Positions 44,564 to 53,539 of a DNA stretch of 64,000 nt are shown one piece after another. The stretch is from Bacillus sp. NEB1478 (lineage in GTDB: Bacteria > Bacillota > Bacilli > Bacillales > Fictibacillaceae). Positions within the stretch are counted from its first letter, which is position 1, and each line of letters begins with the position of its first letter. The stretch spans positions 2,666,001 to 2,730,000 of the forward strand of contig NZ_CP134049.1 of NCBI RefSeq assembly GCF_031582965.1. The letters are read 5' to 3'. Position numbers and translations under genes: made by a program. The notes below the pieces were generated by a model, which worked only from the letters and a program-made list of their open reading frames with translations, had not been told where the DNA came from and did not search any database.

Positions 44564-46078
44564 TTAAACTAAGACTGGCTCACGCTCTTTCTTTTTACTT
44601 ACACTTAGTCCAAGTGTCTCTGCTGTTGAAGTATGAATTTTGTTCAAAAGAGCTGGGTTATCCATCAGTGACACGCCATAGGAAGGAATCATCTCTTTGA
44701 TCTTCGGTTCCCACTCTGCCATATGCTGCGGGAAACACTTCTGTAAAATTTCAAGCATGACATGAACGGCAGTCGATGCACCAGGAGAAGCTCCTAGTAA
44801 TGCTGCGATCGAACCGTTAGCTGCAGTAATCACTTCTGTACCAAATTGAAGTGTTCCTTTTCCAGCTTCCGTATCTTTGATCACTTGCACACGCTGGCCG
44901 GCTACCACCAGGTCCCAATCCTCAGCTTTCGCGTTCGGGATAAACTCACGCAATTCTTCCATGCGCTGTTCTTTCGATAACAAAACTTGCTGAATCAAGT
45001 ATTTTGTCAGTGACATCTCTTTTGCACCTGCTGCGAGCATCGTTAAGACATTATTCGGTTTTACAGAAGTTACGAGATCGAACATGGAACCCGTCTTCAA
45101 AAATTTTGGCGAGAAGCCGGCAAATGGTCCAAACAGCAATGATTTTTTATTTTCAATATATCGAGTGTCCAGATGCGGAACAGACATCGGCGGAGCTCCA
45201 ACTTTCGCTTTGCCGTATACTTTCGCATTTTGCTGTGCGACAACATCCGGATTATTACATACCATAAAGATACCGCTTACAGGGAACCCTCCGATATGTT
45301 TCCCTTCAGGAACACCGGTTTTTTGCAGCAGATGCAGACTTCCGCCACCGCCTCCGATGAAGACGAATTTTGCGTTATGGCGTTCTATGCGATCGCTACT
45401 AAGATTCTTCACTTTTAATTCCCAAGAACCATCGTTTTTTTGTTTAATATTTTCAACACTATGTTTGTATTTGATATCGACGTTTTGTGTTTCTAAGTGG
45501 TCAAACAGCATGCGTGTTAATGCACCAAAGTTGACGTCCGTTCCAGCGTCGATTTTTGTAGCCGCTATCGCTTCGTTAAGTGGACGGTCTTGCATAATAA
45601 GCGGGATCCATTCCATCAGTTTTACCGGGTCTTCGGAAAATTCCATCCCTTTGAACAGAGGATTTTTAGACATCGCTTCAAAACGTTTCTTTAAGAACGA
45701 TACGTTGTCTTCCCCTTGTACCATACTCATATGTGGCAATGGCATGATAAAGTCCTGGGGATTATGGATCAGCCTGCTGTTTACAAGATAAGACCAAAAC
45801 TGCATAGAGAGCTGAAACTGTTCATTTATTTTTATCGCTTTGCTAATATCAACAGATCCATCCGGATTTTCGGACGTGTAGTTAAGCTCGCACAATGCCG
45901 CATGTCCCGTTCCTGCATTATTCCATTCATTAGAACTTTCTTCACCAGCGTTTTCGAGCTTCTCAAATACTTTAACTTCCCATTCAGGTACTAGTTCTTT
46001 CAAGAGAGTCCCTAAAGTCGCACTCATGATACCGGCACCAATTAAAATGACGTCTGTTTTAGTTTCTCTGTTGCTCAT
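44564..46078 (-). CDS. mqo: Malate:quinone oxidoreductase
   Basis: A 504-residue FAD-dependent, membrane-associated enzyme that oxidises L-malate to oxaloacetate and passes electrons to menaquinone, linking the TCA cycle to respiration. The FAD-binding Rossmann motif [17 protein letters not shown] is at the N terminus; [37 protein letters not shown] and [16 protein letters not shown] are family signatures. The ATG at 46078 is used, since AAAAGG is suitably placed; the GTG at 46096 has no site. Monocistronic, with a terminator after it. Confidence 0.93.
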   Translation of the reverse strand: MSNRETKTDVILIGAGIMSATLGTLLKELVPEWEVKVFEKLENAGEESSNEWNNAGTGHAALCELNYTSENPDGSVDISKAIKINEQFQLSMQFWSYLVNSRLIHNPQDFIMPLPHMSMVQGEDNVSFLKKRFEAMSKNPLFKGMEFSEDPVKLMEWIPLIMQDRPLNEAIAATKIDAGTDVNFGALTRMLFDHLETQNVDIKYKHSVENIKQKNDGSWELKVKNLSSDRIERHNAKFVFIGGGGGSLHLLQKTGVPEGKHIGGFPVSGIFMVCNNPDVVAQQNAKVYGKAKVGAPPMSVPHLDTRYIENKKSLLFGPFAGFSPKFLKTGSMFDLVTSVKPNNVLTMLAAGAKEMSLTKYLIQQVLLSKEQRMEELREFIPNAKAEDWDLVVAGQRVQVIKDTEAGKGTLQFGTEVITAANGSIAALLGASPGASTAVHVMLEILQKCFPQHMAEWEPKIKEMIPSYGVSLMDNPALLNKIHTSTAETLGLSVSKKKEREPVLV

Positions 46079-46421
46079 TTCTACCAACCTTTTCACTTAA
46101 AATTTGCAGATAAGATGCAGGCGGCACACCAAGCTAAGGCGCGATCCTCGTCACACACTTTTTCTGTCTCACTTATAACCATATCATCAGTTTATTTCAA
46201 TTATTTATAGTTCAATCTATCTACTATTATATGATAATTATAAATTATTTGAAAGCTCATTCGCGTATTAAGTGTGCTGACAAGGTGTAAGAGCACAAAT
46301 AAATCCATGGTTTGACCAATAAATCATCACCCCAAAAAGTATCTTTTACTATATTGTTAAAATATACATTGTGTGAAAAAATGACATCAAACGAAACTCC
46401 TTATTTTTGAAAAAGTTCATT

Positions 46422-47288
46422 TTAGATCTGTTCATTGCACTTTTTTATCACAAACTTCATGTATTTCAGCGCATCTGTTCTTCTCTTGAAAATGGAACTA
46501 TAGAGAGAAAACTTATTCCCATTTCTGATTCTTAAAGCTTCACGGATGATAAGGTGATACTCTTCTGGAACAACGCTTAGAGCATATTTCCCTGCCCCCA
46601 TTTTTGAAGTGATTTCCTCTTCTCTCAATGAGTAAAACAGACGTGTCACACCAAGGACTCCCCACTCGATCATGCTGCTGCTCACAAACAAGCCAAAATA
46701 TTGAGGCGATGAGATCCTCTCACACCTATTCACCCAGTTCAGCCAATAGCCATTGATGTTATGCATCAGGTTCGTTTTCAAACGATTCCAGTCAACGGAT
46801 AAGTTATACTTTTCAATCGGAAGACCCTTTACGACTATCCCGTATTTTTTTAGCTGAAAAGCATCGATCCAATTTAGCTGAAACGGTCTGAATCCTTGAA
46901 GCTTTCCATCATTAAAATATGGACAAGATGATTCACCTTCGTTCTTTCCTTCTAAATCCTCTCTCATCACATACATGCCATCCAAGCTTATGGCAAATCT
47001 ACTTTTCATCTCTTTGTGTATCTTTTTTAAAATCACAATGTCAGCTTCTGTTAACTTCCTTATTATCACCGCATAAAAGTCAATATCACTTAATCCTTCT
47101 TGATATGGACCGATTGAAACAGAGCCGAAAAGATAAAAGGATTCCAGTAAGTTAGGCAGACGATCATCAAGCTTTTTAAAGTACGTTTGTAATACCCTAT
47201 CCACTTTATCTGGAATGTGTTTTGTTTCATACGGTGAAATTAAATCGCGCATGATTTTAAAACCCCGTTTCCAATACTTATTCTCCAT
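46422..47288 (-). CDS. Nucleotidyltransferase-domain protein, DUF4111-like
   Basis: A 288-residue protein with an N-terminal nucleotidyltransferase core (LFGSVSIGPYQEGLSDIDFYAV, about residues 50-71) holding the GS and DxD motifs, and a C-terminal helical domain as in aminoglycoside adenylyltransferases (ANT(3'')/ANT(9)-like). The real substrate is unknown and resistance cannot be inferred. The first ATG lacks a ribosome site; the ATG at residue 13 has a weak GGGG 10 bases before it. Confidence 0.7.
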   Translation of the reverse strand: MENKYWKRGFKIMRDLISPYETKHIPDKVDRVLQTYFKKLDDRLPNLLESFYLFGSVSIGPYQEGLSDIDFYAVIIRKLTEADIVILKKIHKEMKSRFAISLDGMYVMREDLEGKNEGESSCPYFNDGKLQGFRPFQLNWIDAFQLKKYGIVVKGLPIEKYNLSVDWNRLKTNLMHNINGYWLNWVNRCERISSPQYFGLFVSSSMIEWGVLGVTRLFYSLREEEITSKMGAGKYALSVVPEEYHLIIREALRIRNGNKFSLYSSIFKRRTDALKYMKFVIKKCNEQI

Positions 47289-47359
47289 ATTTATTTTAAC
47301 ATATATATCCAGAAAGCTATTCTAATCATATCAAGCTCAAAAGTGAGAATTTGTTTCTT

Positions 47360-47388
47360 TTGATATTTCTCCTAAATATTGCTATAAT
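47360..47388 (+). promoter_or_regulatory. Sigma-A-type promoter of a leader transcript
   Basis: TTGATA, exactly 17 bases, TATAAT. The transcript would start near 47395, about 200 bases upstream of the YkgJ-like gene. Confidence 0.6.
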
Positions 47389-47394
47389 TTATGT

Positions 47395-47538
47395 AATAAT
47401 ACTTCTTTATCGTTTTTGCCAAGCCCTTATTGCTTGGACCAATCATCCAACCATTTTAACAATGCTATGAGTCTTACAGTACTTTCTGACTCCTTCACAA
47501 TAACTTTTAAAGTCTCGCATATTTGCGAGGCTTTTTTC
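47395..47538 (+). ncRNA. Candidate leader RNA or small RNA
   Basis: Bounded by the promoter at 47360 and an intrinsic terminator at 47511-47538. It contains a CCAAGCCCTTATTGCTTGG hairpin and no credible ORF. A terminator 56 bases before a start codon suggests attenuation or a riboswitch-like leader; a stand-alone small RNA is equally possible. Confidence 0.4.
47511..47538 (+). terminator. Terminator within the leader of the YkgJ-like gene
   Basis: CTCGCA-TAT-TTGCGAG stem followed by GCTTTTTTC. Confidence 0.75.
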
Positions 47539-47593
47539 ATTGTGGAAAGGGGTCTATTTGTCGTTATTAATAAAAAATCAGGAGGGTATTAAT

Positions 47594-47944
47594 ATGGAGT
47601 CATTACCATGCGAAGGCTGTAAAGGGTTGTGTTGTGGACCAGTACCTGTCACAGAAAATGAATTAAAGAAGATAAAAAAGAAAATAAAAACATTGCCTTC
47701 TAAAACCCGTTCAGAACTGGAAAATCAAAATAGATACTATGGAACATGCATTTTCTATGATCTCGATAAAGATCGATGTGGAATCCATTCGGCCAGACCT
47801 GAAATTTGTCGTAAGTTTGGCTATTACAAAGAACTTGTTTGTTTTCGTAAACCTGCAATAGCAACTAAAAACATAAATCCCTCTTTTTCTGAGAATCATA
47901 TTGGAATATTGACTTTGGATTTTACATGGAAAGATTTTAAGTAA
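47594..47944 (+). CDS. YkgJ-family cysteine-cluster protein
   Basis: A 116-residue protein with the N-terminal cluster LPCEGCKGLCCGPVPV, then CIFYDLDKDRCGIHSARPEICRKFG, matching the YkgJ zinc- or iron-chelating family (presumed Fe-S or Zn binding). Its function is unknown. The ATG at 47594 has AGGAGGG 9 bases upstream; the open frame back to 47540 crosses the terminator and is not used. Confidence 0.8.
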   Translation: MESLPCEGCKGLCCGPVPVTENELKKIKKKIKTLPSKTRSELENQNRYYGTCIFYDLDKDRCGIHSARPEICRKFGYYKELVCFRKPAIATKNINPSFSENHIGILTLDFTWKDFK

Positions 47945-47981
47945 GAGTGGTTTCGCAAACTTTGTAGCTTTTGAATAATGT

Positions 47982-48170
47982 AAATTTCCGCTGCAGTGGC
48001 TCGCTTTCCGCAGGGCGTGCGGTGAGCCCCCTCGGCACTTTGCGCCATATGAGGTCTCACCTGTCCCGCTTATCCTGCAGGACAAGGAAGGCTTCGGCAG
48101 CTTCACATCGCACGAAGAAAATGTGATTTTCATTTTCGAGGAGTCTCGCCCTTCCGCTCCAATTAACTTT
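47982..48170 (+). repeat. Interspersed intergenic repeat, copy C
   Basis: Same module order as copy B: ATTTCCGCTGCAG, GCTCGCTTTCCGCAGGGCG, TGCGGTGAGCC, GAGGTCTCACCTGTCCCGCT, then about 60 extra bases, then GGAGTCTCGCCCTTCCGC and CAATTAAC. Non-coding. Confidence 0.8.
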
Positions 48171-48242
48171 TCTATGAAGAACTTCTTTAAAATCTCTTCA
48201 TGGCAACAATCATTAGAAAAGAGACTTAAATAAAAACATCAA

Positions 48243-48298
48243 TTGACATACAACCAAAAGGTGTTATATCATAAACGTATAACCAAATGGTGTTATTT
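48243..48298 (+). promoter_or_regulatory. Promoter with twin ArsR-type operators
   Basis: TTGACA at 48244 with a TATCAT -10 after 18 bases, and two near-identical boxes, ACAACCAAAAGGTGTTAT and ATAACCAAATGGTGTTAT, 31 bases apart. ACCAAANGGT-centred boxes are typical of autoregulated ArsR-SRPBCC pairs. Confidence 0.6.
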
Positions 48299-48316
48299 AA
48301 TAATGGAGGGTAAAAC

Positions 48317-48736
48317 ATGACAACATTACAAGACATTAAACAAACTGCGATATTCAACGCGCCTATTCAAAAAGTGTGGGAGAAGGTTTCTACGGCAGAA
48401 GGCATGACAGAATGGTTCATGCCGAACGATTTTGAAGCGGAAGTAGGACACGAGTTCCACATCCAGTCTCCTTTTGGACCATCGCCTTGTAAAGTGCTGG
48501 AGATCGATGAGCCTCACAAGCTCTCATTTGCTTGGGATAATGACGGCTGGATCGTTACGTTCTTATTAAAAGAAGTAAGTGATCGAACAGAGTTCACACT
48601 CATTCATAGCGGATGGAAAGATGCAGATTCGATTATTGGAAAAGCAGGCGAAAAGAGTTCGATTATTCGCGACCGCATGAACGGCGGCTGGGTGGGTCTT
48701 GTAAACGAACGATTGAAAAAGGTCGTTGAGGCTTAA
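48317..48736 (+). CDS. SRPBCC/AHSA1-domain protein
   Basis: A 139-residue START-like (SRPBCC) protein of the Aha1-C family, starting with [20 protein letters not shown] and containing [17 protein letters not shown] and [12 protein letters not shown]. Such proteins bind small hydrophobic ligands; none is known here. GGAGGG precedes the ATG. The stop overlaps the start of the ArsR gene (TAATG), so the pair is coupled. Confidence 0.85.
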   Translation: MTTLQDIKQTAIFNAPIQKVWEKVSTAEGMTEWFMPNDFEAEVGHEFHIQSPFGPSPCKVLEIDEPHKLSFAWDNDGWIVTFLLKEVSDRTEFTLIHSGWKDADSIIGKAGEKSSIIRDRMNGGWVGLVNERLKKVVEA

Positions 48737-49059
48737 TGTCTGCAGCAGCAGAAAAACACGATGTCTTTAAAGCAATTGCCGATCCGACAAGACGAGAAGT
48801 ATTGCGTCTTCTCTCAGAAAACGAACGACCGATCTCCGAAATTGCCGATCATTTCGACATCACCCGCACAGCCGTAACAAAGCACCTGCAGATCTTAACA
48901 GATGCAGAACTAATCACAGGACGAAAAGAAGGTAGAGAAAAGATCTATCACCTCAATCCAGAACCGTTAACCGAAGTGAAACAGTGGCTCTCTTATTACG
49001 AGAAGTTCTGGAGCAACAAGCTGGCGATGCTAAGACATATCGTGGAAAACGAGAAATAA
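48736..49059 (+). CDS. ArsR-family transcriptional regulator
   Basis: A 107-residue winged helix-turn-helix repressor: FKAIADPTRREVLRLLSENE, then the recognition part ISEIADHFDITRTAVTKHLQ and the wing GRKEGREKIYHLNP. It lacks the Cys-based metal sites of arsenic or cadmium sensors, like other SRPBCC-linked members. Probably represses its own operon through the two boxes upstream. Confidence 0.88.
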   Translation: MSAAAEKHDVFKAIADPTRREVLRLLSENERPISEIADHFDITRTAVTKHLQILTDAELITGRKEGREKIYHLNPEPLTEVKQWLSYYEKFWSNKLAMLRHIVENEK

Positions 49060-49060
49060 G

Positions 49061-49101
49061 AAAAAATGCTTAAGGATAAACGCTTCCTTAAGCATTTCTT
49101 G
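49061..49101 (+). terminator. Terminator of the SRPBCC-ArsR operon
   Basis: AATGCTTAAGG...CCTTAAGCATTTC hairpin. Confidence 0.8.
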
Positions 49102-49271
49102 TTTTATTTGCAATGAAAAGAATTCTATACTCTCGCAATTGTAGCAAAATGCTATGGGGCATATAAATAGGACTTCACATCATGACCGACAAAGGCTTTC
49201 CATATAATTAATGCGTATCATAATACTTCTACTCAAATAGTTGTTTAAAATTTTTGACCTTTCTATTAAAT

Positions 49272-49300
49272 ACAGGCGCAAATAAAGATGCGCCTGTTTT
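49272..49300 (-). terminator. Terminator of Z1 gene 1
   Basis: ACAGGCGCA-TCTTTATT-TGCGCCTGT on the minus strand, just after the stop at 49304. Confidence 0.8.
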
Positions 49301-49303
49301 AAA

Positions 49304-51883
49304 TTAATTATTTTCTACCTCAACTGTATTTACAGTATACTCCAAATCTCGTGTATTACTATCAGGGAAAACAATGGATAAACCTATTATTTTTTGATTG
49401 ATATTTTCAATTGGCAGTTTCCCCTCTGTAATAATAATTGGATATAATAATAAAATGGGTTCTTGAATAGATTCAAGGTCTTCTTCAAGATATGAACTTA
49501 TATCACTTAAGTCATTCCCACTCCTCAAAATGCCAATAGAAAGTCTGTCATCCATTCCAGTTGGATATATTCGTCTCCCTGGCCTATTACATACATACCC
49601 ACTAACAGTGGCAGCATTTCCTTGCAATTGATTTGACATTAGAAAAACTCTAAAAGTCCCGAAATTTTCTTTGGTGACTTCGTGCTTAATATATTTTAGC
49701 CATTTTTCAGGTGAACCAAAAGTAACGTCTTCCGGCATTTCAACTTTTTCCAAGTAATTGATTACCTCTTCTGCGCTAACTCGATTCCACTGTCGAACCA
49801 TACCATTAGATCCTAAGTTAAGATCTGTTTTAGGAAGACTTTCCAGGAACTCTACTGTACTTAAATAGTTTTTATCTATTATCTCATTATCAGAATAAAA
49901 GAAGATAGTTTGTGGTTTACGACCTGCATACGATTTCATCTCTACACTTGTTGTAGCACTCCTTAATTTCAAAAGACTCGTCACTTCCATAACAGAATGT
50001 GATCTTATTCGCAATCCAAATTCAATTGGCTTTTTCTTTTCTTTCTGCATTGATTGAAGTAATTCCCTAAACTCAAAGTTTGCTACTGCAATTGCTCTAA
50101 AATCTCTTACTAAATCAGGGGATATGTAGATTCTGCAAAGATCCTCAAAATCCTTTTTATACCCAAACCAACGCCCCATTTGCATCAATGTATCATAAGT
50201 GTTGCTAGAGCGTAGATAATAACTTACAGTGAGCCCCTCAAGCGTTAAACCTCTTGAAAGTTTATCTCCTCCAATAGCAATTACATATAAGCCTTCTTCC
50301 ACATACTTTTGATAATCGAGACTATCATCTGACTCCCCGTTTATAACCATTATTTTAATTAGGGAAACAACTTGTTTTATCTCAGAGATTACTTCATCCC
50401 AAGGTTCAATTTCATTGAAAATTTGCATTTGTAGAGATGTAGGAATATAATCATCTTTCCATAGATCCTGGAATTCATTTATAATTTCTTCCTCATCCTG
50501 ATCTAACTTGGTCTTTATTGAATTAAATTCTTCTCTAACTACCTCGGCAATTTTATCATGAGAGTTAACAGATCTGTTAATATGGATTAGCATGGAATTG
50601 TGTTCATTTACTTGCCCTCTCAAATGTCTTACTGCTCCAGACATAATAAAAGATTTGATTGCTTTGGATAGATCGCCAGGCACTTCAGTAGTTTCATATA
50701 TCTGCTCTTCCGATTTATCAGGATCTATTATAGACCTAATCAATGGTAAGCCTTCTCCATCTTTAAAACCAAATAACTCTTCCGGACCTAAGTACTCTTC
50801 TTGTTTTGGCAAATCAATAATAAAGTCTTTCGGAAACAGATCCGGTCCATAAATGGGATGGTCTATACGATGGTCAATTAATACATTTGCAAATGGTGTT
50901 GCAGTATAGCCAACATAAGATCGTTTATTAAAGAGCATGAAAATTTCTCTAATCCATCCATTTATAGTAGACGGCGAATAAATCCTATCACTTCTATCAA
51001 GAGGTGAATTTTTTACGTCAATTGACGCCTGATCAGCCTCATCATCTATAATAAGAATTGGTAAATCTTTATCGACTCTACTTAAAATTTCTCTTAGTGA
51101 CTCTAATACAGTAGCCACTTTCTTGGTTACGATAATTGTAGGGATTTCGTTATTAATGACCTGATGAATAGTAGTTCTAGCTGTAAAACTACTTATATCA
51201 CCTTCCCTAATACGCCTAGTTACAGGATGAATTTCTAATTTTTTTATTGCTCCTACTCCTATAATCGTCGTTAAATCTTCGGTATCCAACCCAATTACTT
51301 CTTCATCTACTCGCTTTTGGGTTTGAGTTCTAAGATCATTGTGAATTCCTGATAAGATTATTACTATCTTATATCCTGCATCAATAGCTTTATTAGCTAG
51401 AGCAATATAGTTTTCTGTTTTACCAGATTGTACATACCCTACTACTAGGCCCCTCTTATCAAAACTCTCCAAATCAGGGTTGCCTATATTCGAAAGAACT
51501 GTTCGAGTTAATTTATTCAGCTGGTTTACCTGAAAGGCAGAACGTTTTTTTTGACTAGTAAGATAGTTTCTAAATCTCCTCCACCGTTCCCATCTATTTT
51601 CTCCTTGATATACTTCTAGCCAGTTCACACCATCCTCATCATTTGTTAATATTACAGTTTCTTCATCACCATACTCTCTGTAATGTTTCAAAAAATTCTG
51701 AAGGACCGTCCTAATACCATCATTATTTAAATCCGTATCTTTTAACGTAGGATGATTAGATATTTCGTGTACAACTTTATCTATTAATTCTCTTATCTCC
51801 TCAACAGATAGCTTTGTGACACCATTCAAATACATTTCAGCAGAGATTAAGGCCCACTCTTCCGCTATTAATTGCTTCTCCAT
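49304..51883 (-). CDS. Z1-domain ATPase/endonuclease-associated protein 1
   Basis: An 859-residue superfamily-2-like ATPase of the Z1 family, associated with restriction systems. Walker A is GYVQSGKT (149-156), followed by IVIILSGIHNDLRTQT. The DEAD-type Walker B is IIDDEADQAS (279-288), with YVGYTATPFANVLID after it. The Z1 signature GGDKLSRGLTLEGLTVSYYL and TLMQMGRWFGY comes near residues 540-580. GGGGG precedes the ATG; its own terminator follows. No MutL/MORC-like ATPase, the usual partner, is adjacent, so this is an orphan or remodelled copy. Confidence 0.88.
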   Translation of the reverse strand: MEKQLIAEEWALISAEMYLNGVTKLSVEEIRELIDKVVHEISNHPTLKDTDLNNDGIRTVLQNFLKHYREYGDEETVILTNDEDGVNWLEVYQGENRWERWRRFRNYLTSQKKRSAFQVNQLNKLTRTVLSNIGNPDLESFDKRGLVVGYVQSGKTENYIALANKAIDAGYKIVIILSGIHNDLRTQTQKRVDEEVIGLDTEDLTTIIGVGAIKKLEIHPVTRRIREGDISSFTARTTIHQVINNEIPTIIVTKKVATVLESLREILSRVDKDLPILIIDDEADQASIDVKNSPLDRSDRIYSPSTINGWIREIFMLFNKRSYVGYTATPFANVLIDHRIDHPIYGPDLFPKDFIIDLPKQEEYLGPEELFGFKDGEGLPLIRSIIDPDKSEEQIYETTEVPGDLSKAIKSFIMSGAVRHLRGQVNEHNSMLIHINRSVNSHDKIAEVVREEFNSIKTKLDQDEEEIINEFQDLWKDDYIPTSLQMQIFNEIEPWDEVISEIKQVVSLIKIMVINGESDDSLDYQKYVEEGLYVIAIGGDKLSRGLTLEGLTVSYYLRSSNTYDTLMQMGRWFGYKKDFEDLCRIYISPDLVRDFRAIAVANFEFRELLQSMQKEKKKPIEFGLRIRSHSVMEVTSLLKLRSATTSVEMKSYAGRKPQTIFFYSDNEIIDKNYLSTVEFLESLPKTDLNLGSNGMVRQWNRVSAEEVINYLEKVEMPEDVTFGSPEKWLKYIKHEVTKENFGTFRVFLMSNQLQGNAATVSGYVCNRPGRRIYPTGMDDRLSIGILRSGNDLSDISSYLEEDLESIQEPILLLYPIIITEGKLPIENINQKIIGLSIVFPDSNTRDLEYTVNTVEVENN

Positions 51884-52199
51884 TATGAAACCCCCTAAAA
51901 ATTTATAGATGTTGATCTTTCAAATTTTATCAATAAATGGAATTAATATCTATATTTTTTCGAAAGACCACTAGATAGGATATTGATGAAGGTTAATATT
52001 ACCAACAAAATATAAAAAAGCTTAAAATTTTCTTAATCTCAGCCAGAGAAAAGTTTTCAGAGATTTCATTACTGTTATTTACCCACATCCAAATGAGCCT
52101 AGCAAAAAACTAATAGATTAAATTATACAAGTCGCCTCAAATGGATAAAAATGTTAAAATATAGAAAGAATCAAAATAAATGATATTGGGGGGAAGTAA
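51884..52199. other. AT-rich gap, no gene seen
   Basis: This gap between the divergent Z1 gene 1 and the small zinc protein has no ORF or hairpin I can support; it should hold both promoters. Confidence 0.5.
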
Positions 52200-52376
52200 T
52201 TGAAAAAACAAGTATGTTGTATCAGATGTGGAATAAGACTACATACAACTGACTGGAAGATTCTTAAGTATCACTCCACATTGCCTATTTGTGACAAATG
52301 TGACATTAAAAATTCTGAAGCTAATAAAAAAAATATTGAGTATATTTTAATAAACAAAAATTCATATCTAAAGTGA
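52200..52376 (+). CDS. Small four-to-five-Cys zinc-finger-like protein
   Basis: A 58-residue protein beginning with TTG: MKKQVCCIRCGIRLHTTDW, then LPICDKCDIK and a polar tail. Two CxxC knuckles (CIRC and CDKC, 21 residues apart) suggest a zinc ribbon. A GGGGGG site lies 6 bases before the TTG, and a terminator follows at once. It is in the defence island, on the strand opposite to its neighbours. It could be a DNA-binding regulator or an accessory protein. Unrecognised. Confidence 0.6.
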   Translation: MKKQVCCIRCGIRLHTTDWKILKYHSTLPICDKCDIKNSEANKKNIEYILINKNSYLK

Positions 52377-52377
52377 T

Positions 52378-52420
52378 AGAAAGCAAGCAATTCCTAAGAA
52401 TTGCTTGCTTTCATTTTTTC
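52378..52420. terminator. Bidirectional terminator
   Basis: GAAAGCAAGCAATTC / GAATTGCTTGCTTTC with T-rich ends between convergent genes. Confidence 0.85.
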
Positions 52421-52463
52421 CTAAAGTATTTTTGTACTAATACAGGATAAATTATTTTCAATC

Positions 52464-53453
52464 CTATAATCTTCCTGATGTTAAAAATAAACCATATACA
52501 TTTTCTCTATGATATTGGATACTATCAAGTGAAGGTTTTAAGAAATCATCCTCAGGGATAAATATACTTCCAGCCTCATAACTTTTTAAGAAATCACTTT
52601 CAATATCAGGATGTACTAGTAGTGTATAATTATCATTTAATGTGAAAAAACCTTTATCAAAAGCCCAATGAATATCTCTACTTAAGGCTATACCATTACT
52701 TGGTAAAAAAAATCCGCCATGACTTTTAGGTTTTATATGTGCCGCTTCTAAATTTAAAAATTTTCCGTATTTAACAACATTTCCTGTAACAGCACACTTT
52801 CCATTATAAGCTACCATAGTAAAATCTCTAAAACTTGTTGGTGTAAATAAATCAGAAATCTGTGTATTTGAAGATTTAATTTTATTGGTTACGGTTGAAT
52901 CTACAACTGCACTTAAAGGATTTAAAGTTAATGAATTTATTTTATTTTCTATTTCCAAAAGAGTATTTTCATAAATTGCATGATTACTTTTTATTTCATG
53001 TGTAGCAATAATATTTTCACATTTTTGATAAAATTTAGATTCAATAGGTTTTACAATGTCTAGAAAATATACAATTTGTTTTTCTTGTTCCCCTTTAATC
53101 TCATCTTTTTTCATCACAATAATATCTTCGGGTTCGAATAAATATTGATTCATTTCCAAAGAATGATTAGAGTATATTCGGAACTCATCTCTTGGTTTTG
53201 CAGACAAACTGCCATTATATTTATCATTATGGTAAATATAGTTACAATAGACTTTTTCAAAGTTTGATAAATAAAGAGGTATTATAGGTAAAAGTGATGA
53301 ATCATTTTTTATATATTTTGATAGAGGTGGAAAGAAAGAAAGTATTCTTTCGTCTTTAGAAACATATATATATCTTCCACGTGAAGGTTTACCTCCAGGT
53401 GTTTTAATACTTCCTAACTCCTGAGATCCTAGTTTTTTCAGATAATAAGTCAT
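52464..53453 (-). CDS. HNH endonuclease, probable restriction enzyme
   Basis: A 329-residue protein with a C-terminal HNH nuclease domain: YNGKCAVTGNVVKYGKFLNL, then EAAHIKPKSHGGFFLPSNGI, ALSRDIHWAFDKGFFTLND. The N-terminal 200 residues are unique and may recognise DNA. It follows the two methyltransferase genes on the same strand and is probably the cutting partner of that modification pair, although a terminator (53502-53530) separates them. GAGGAG precedes the ATG. Confidence 0.8.
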   Translation of the reverse strand: MTYYLKKLGSQELGSIKTPGGKPSRGRYIYVSKDERILSFFPPLSKYIKNDSSLLPIIPLYLSNFEKVYCNYIYHNDKYNGSLSAKPRDEFRIYSNHSLEMNQYLFEPEDIIVMKKDEIKGEQEKQIVYFLDIVKPIESKFYQKCENIIATHEIKSNHAIYENTLLEIENKINSLTLNPLSAVVDSTVTNKIKSSNTQISDLFTPTSFRDFTMVAYNGKCAVTGNVVKYGKFLNLEAAHIKPKSHGGFFLPSNGIALSRDIHWAFDKGFFTLNDNYTLLVHPDIESDFLKSYEAGSIFIPEDDFLKPSLDSIQYHRENVYGLFLTSGRL

Positions 53454-53501
53454 AAATTTACTCCTCTATGAAAATGCTAATACAATCTCATTTTACATAT
53501 T

Positions 53502-53530
53502 TTAAAAAGGAGAAGCTATATAAGCTTCTC
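53502..53530 (-). terminator. Terminator between the methyltransferase pair and the HNH gene
   Basis: GAGAAGCT-TATAT-AGCTTCTC followed by CTTTTTAAAA on the minus strand. Confidence 0.8.
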
Positions 53531-53539
53531 AAAAAAAGG

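Noticed and set aside
46422..47288. Aminoglycoside resistance gene
   Set aside because: Only the general nucleotidyltransferase core is clear; there is no resistance-cassette context.
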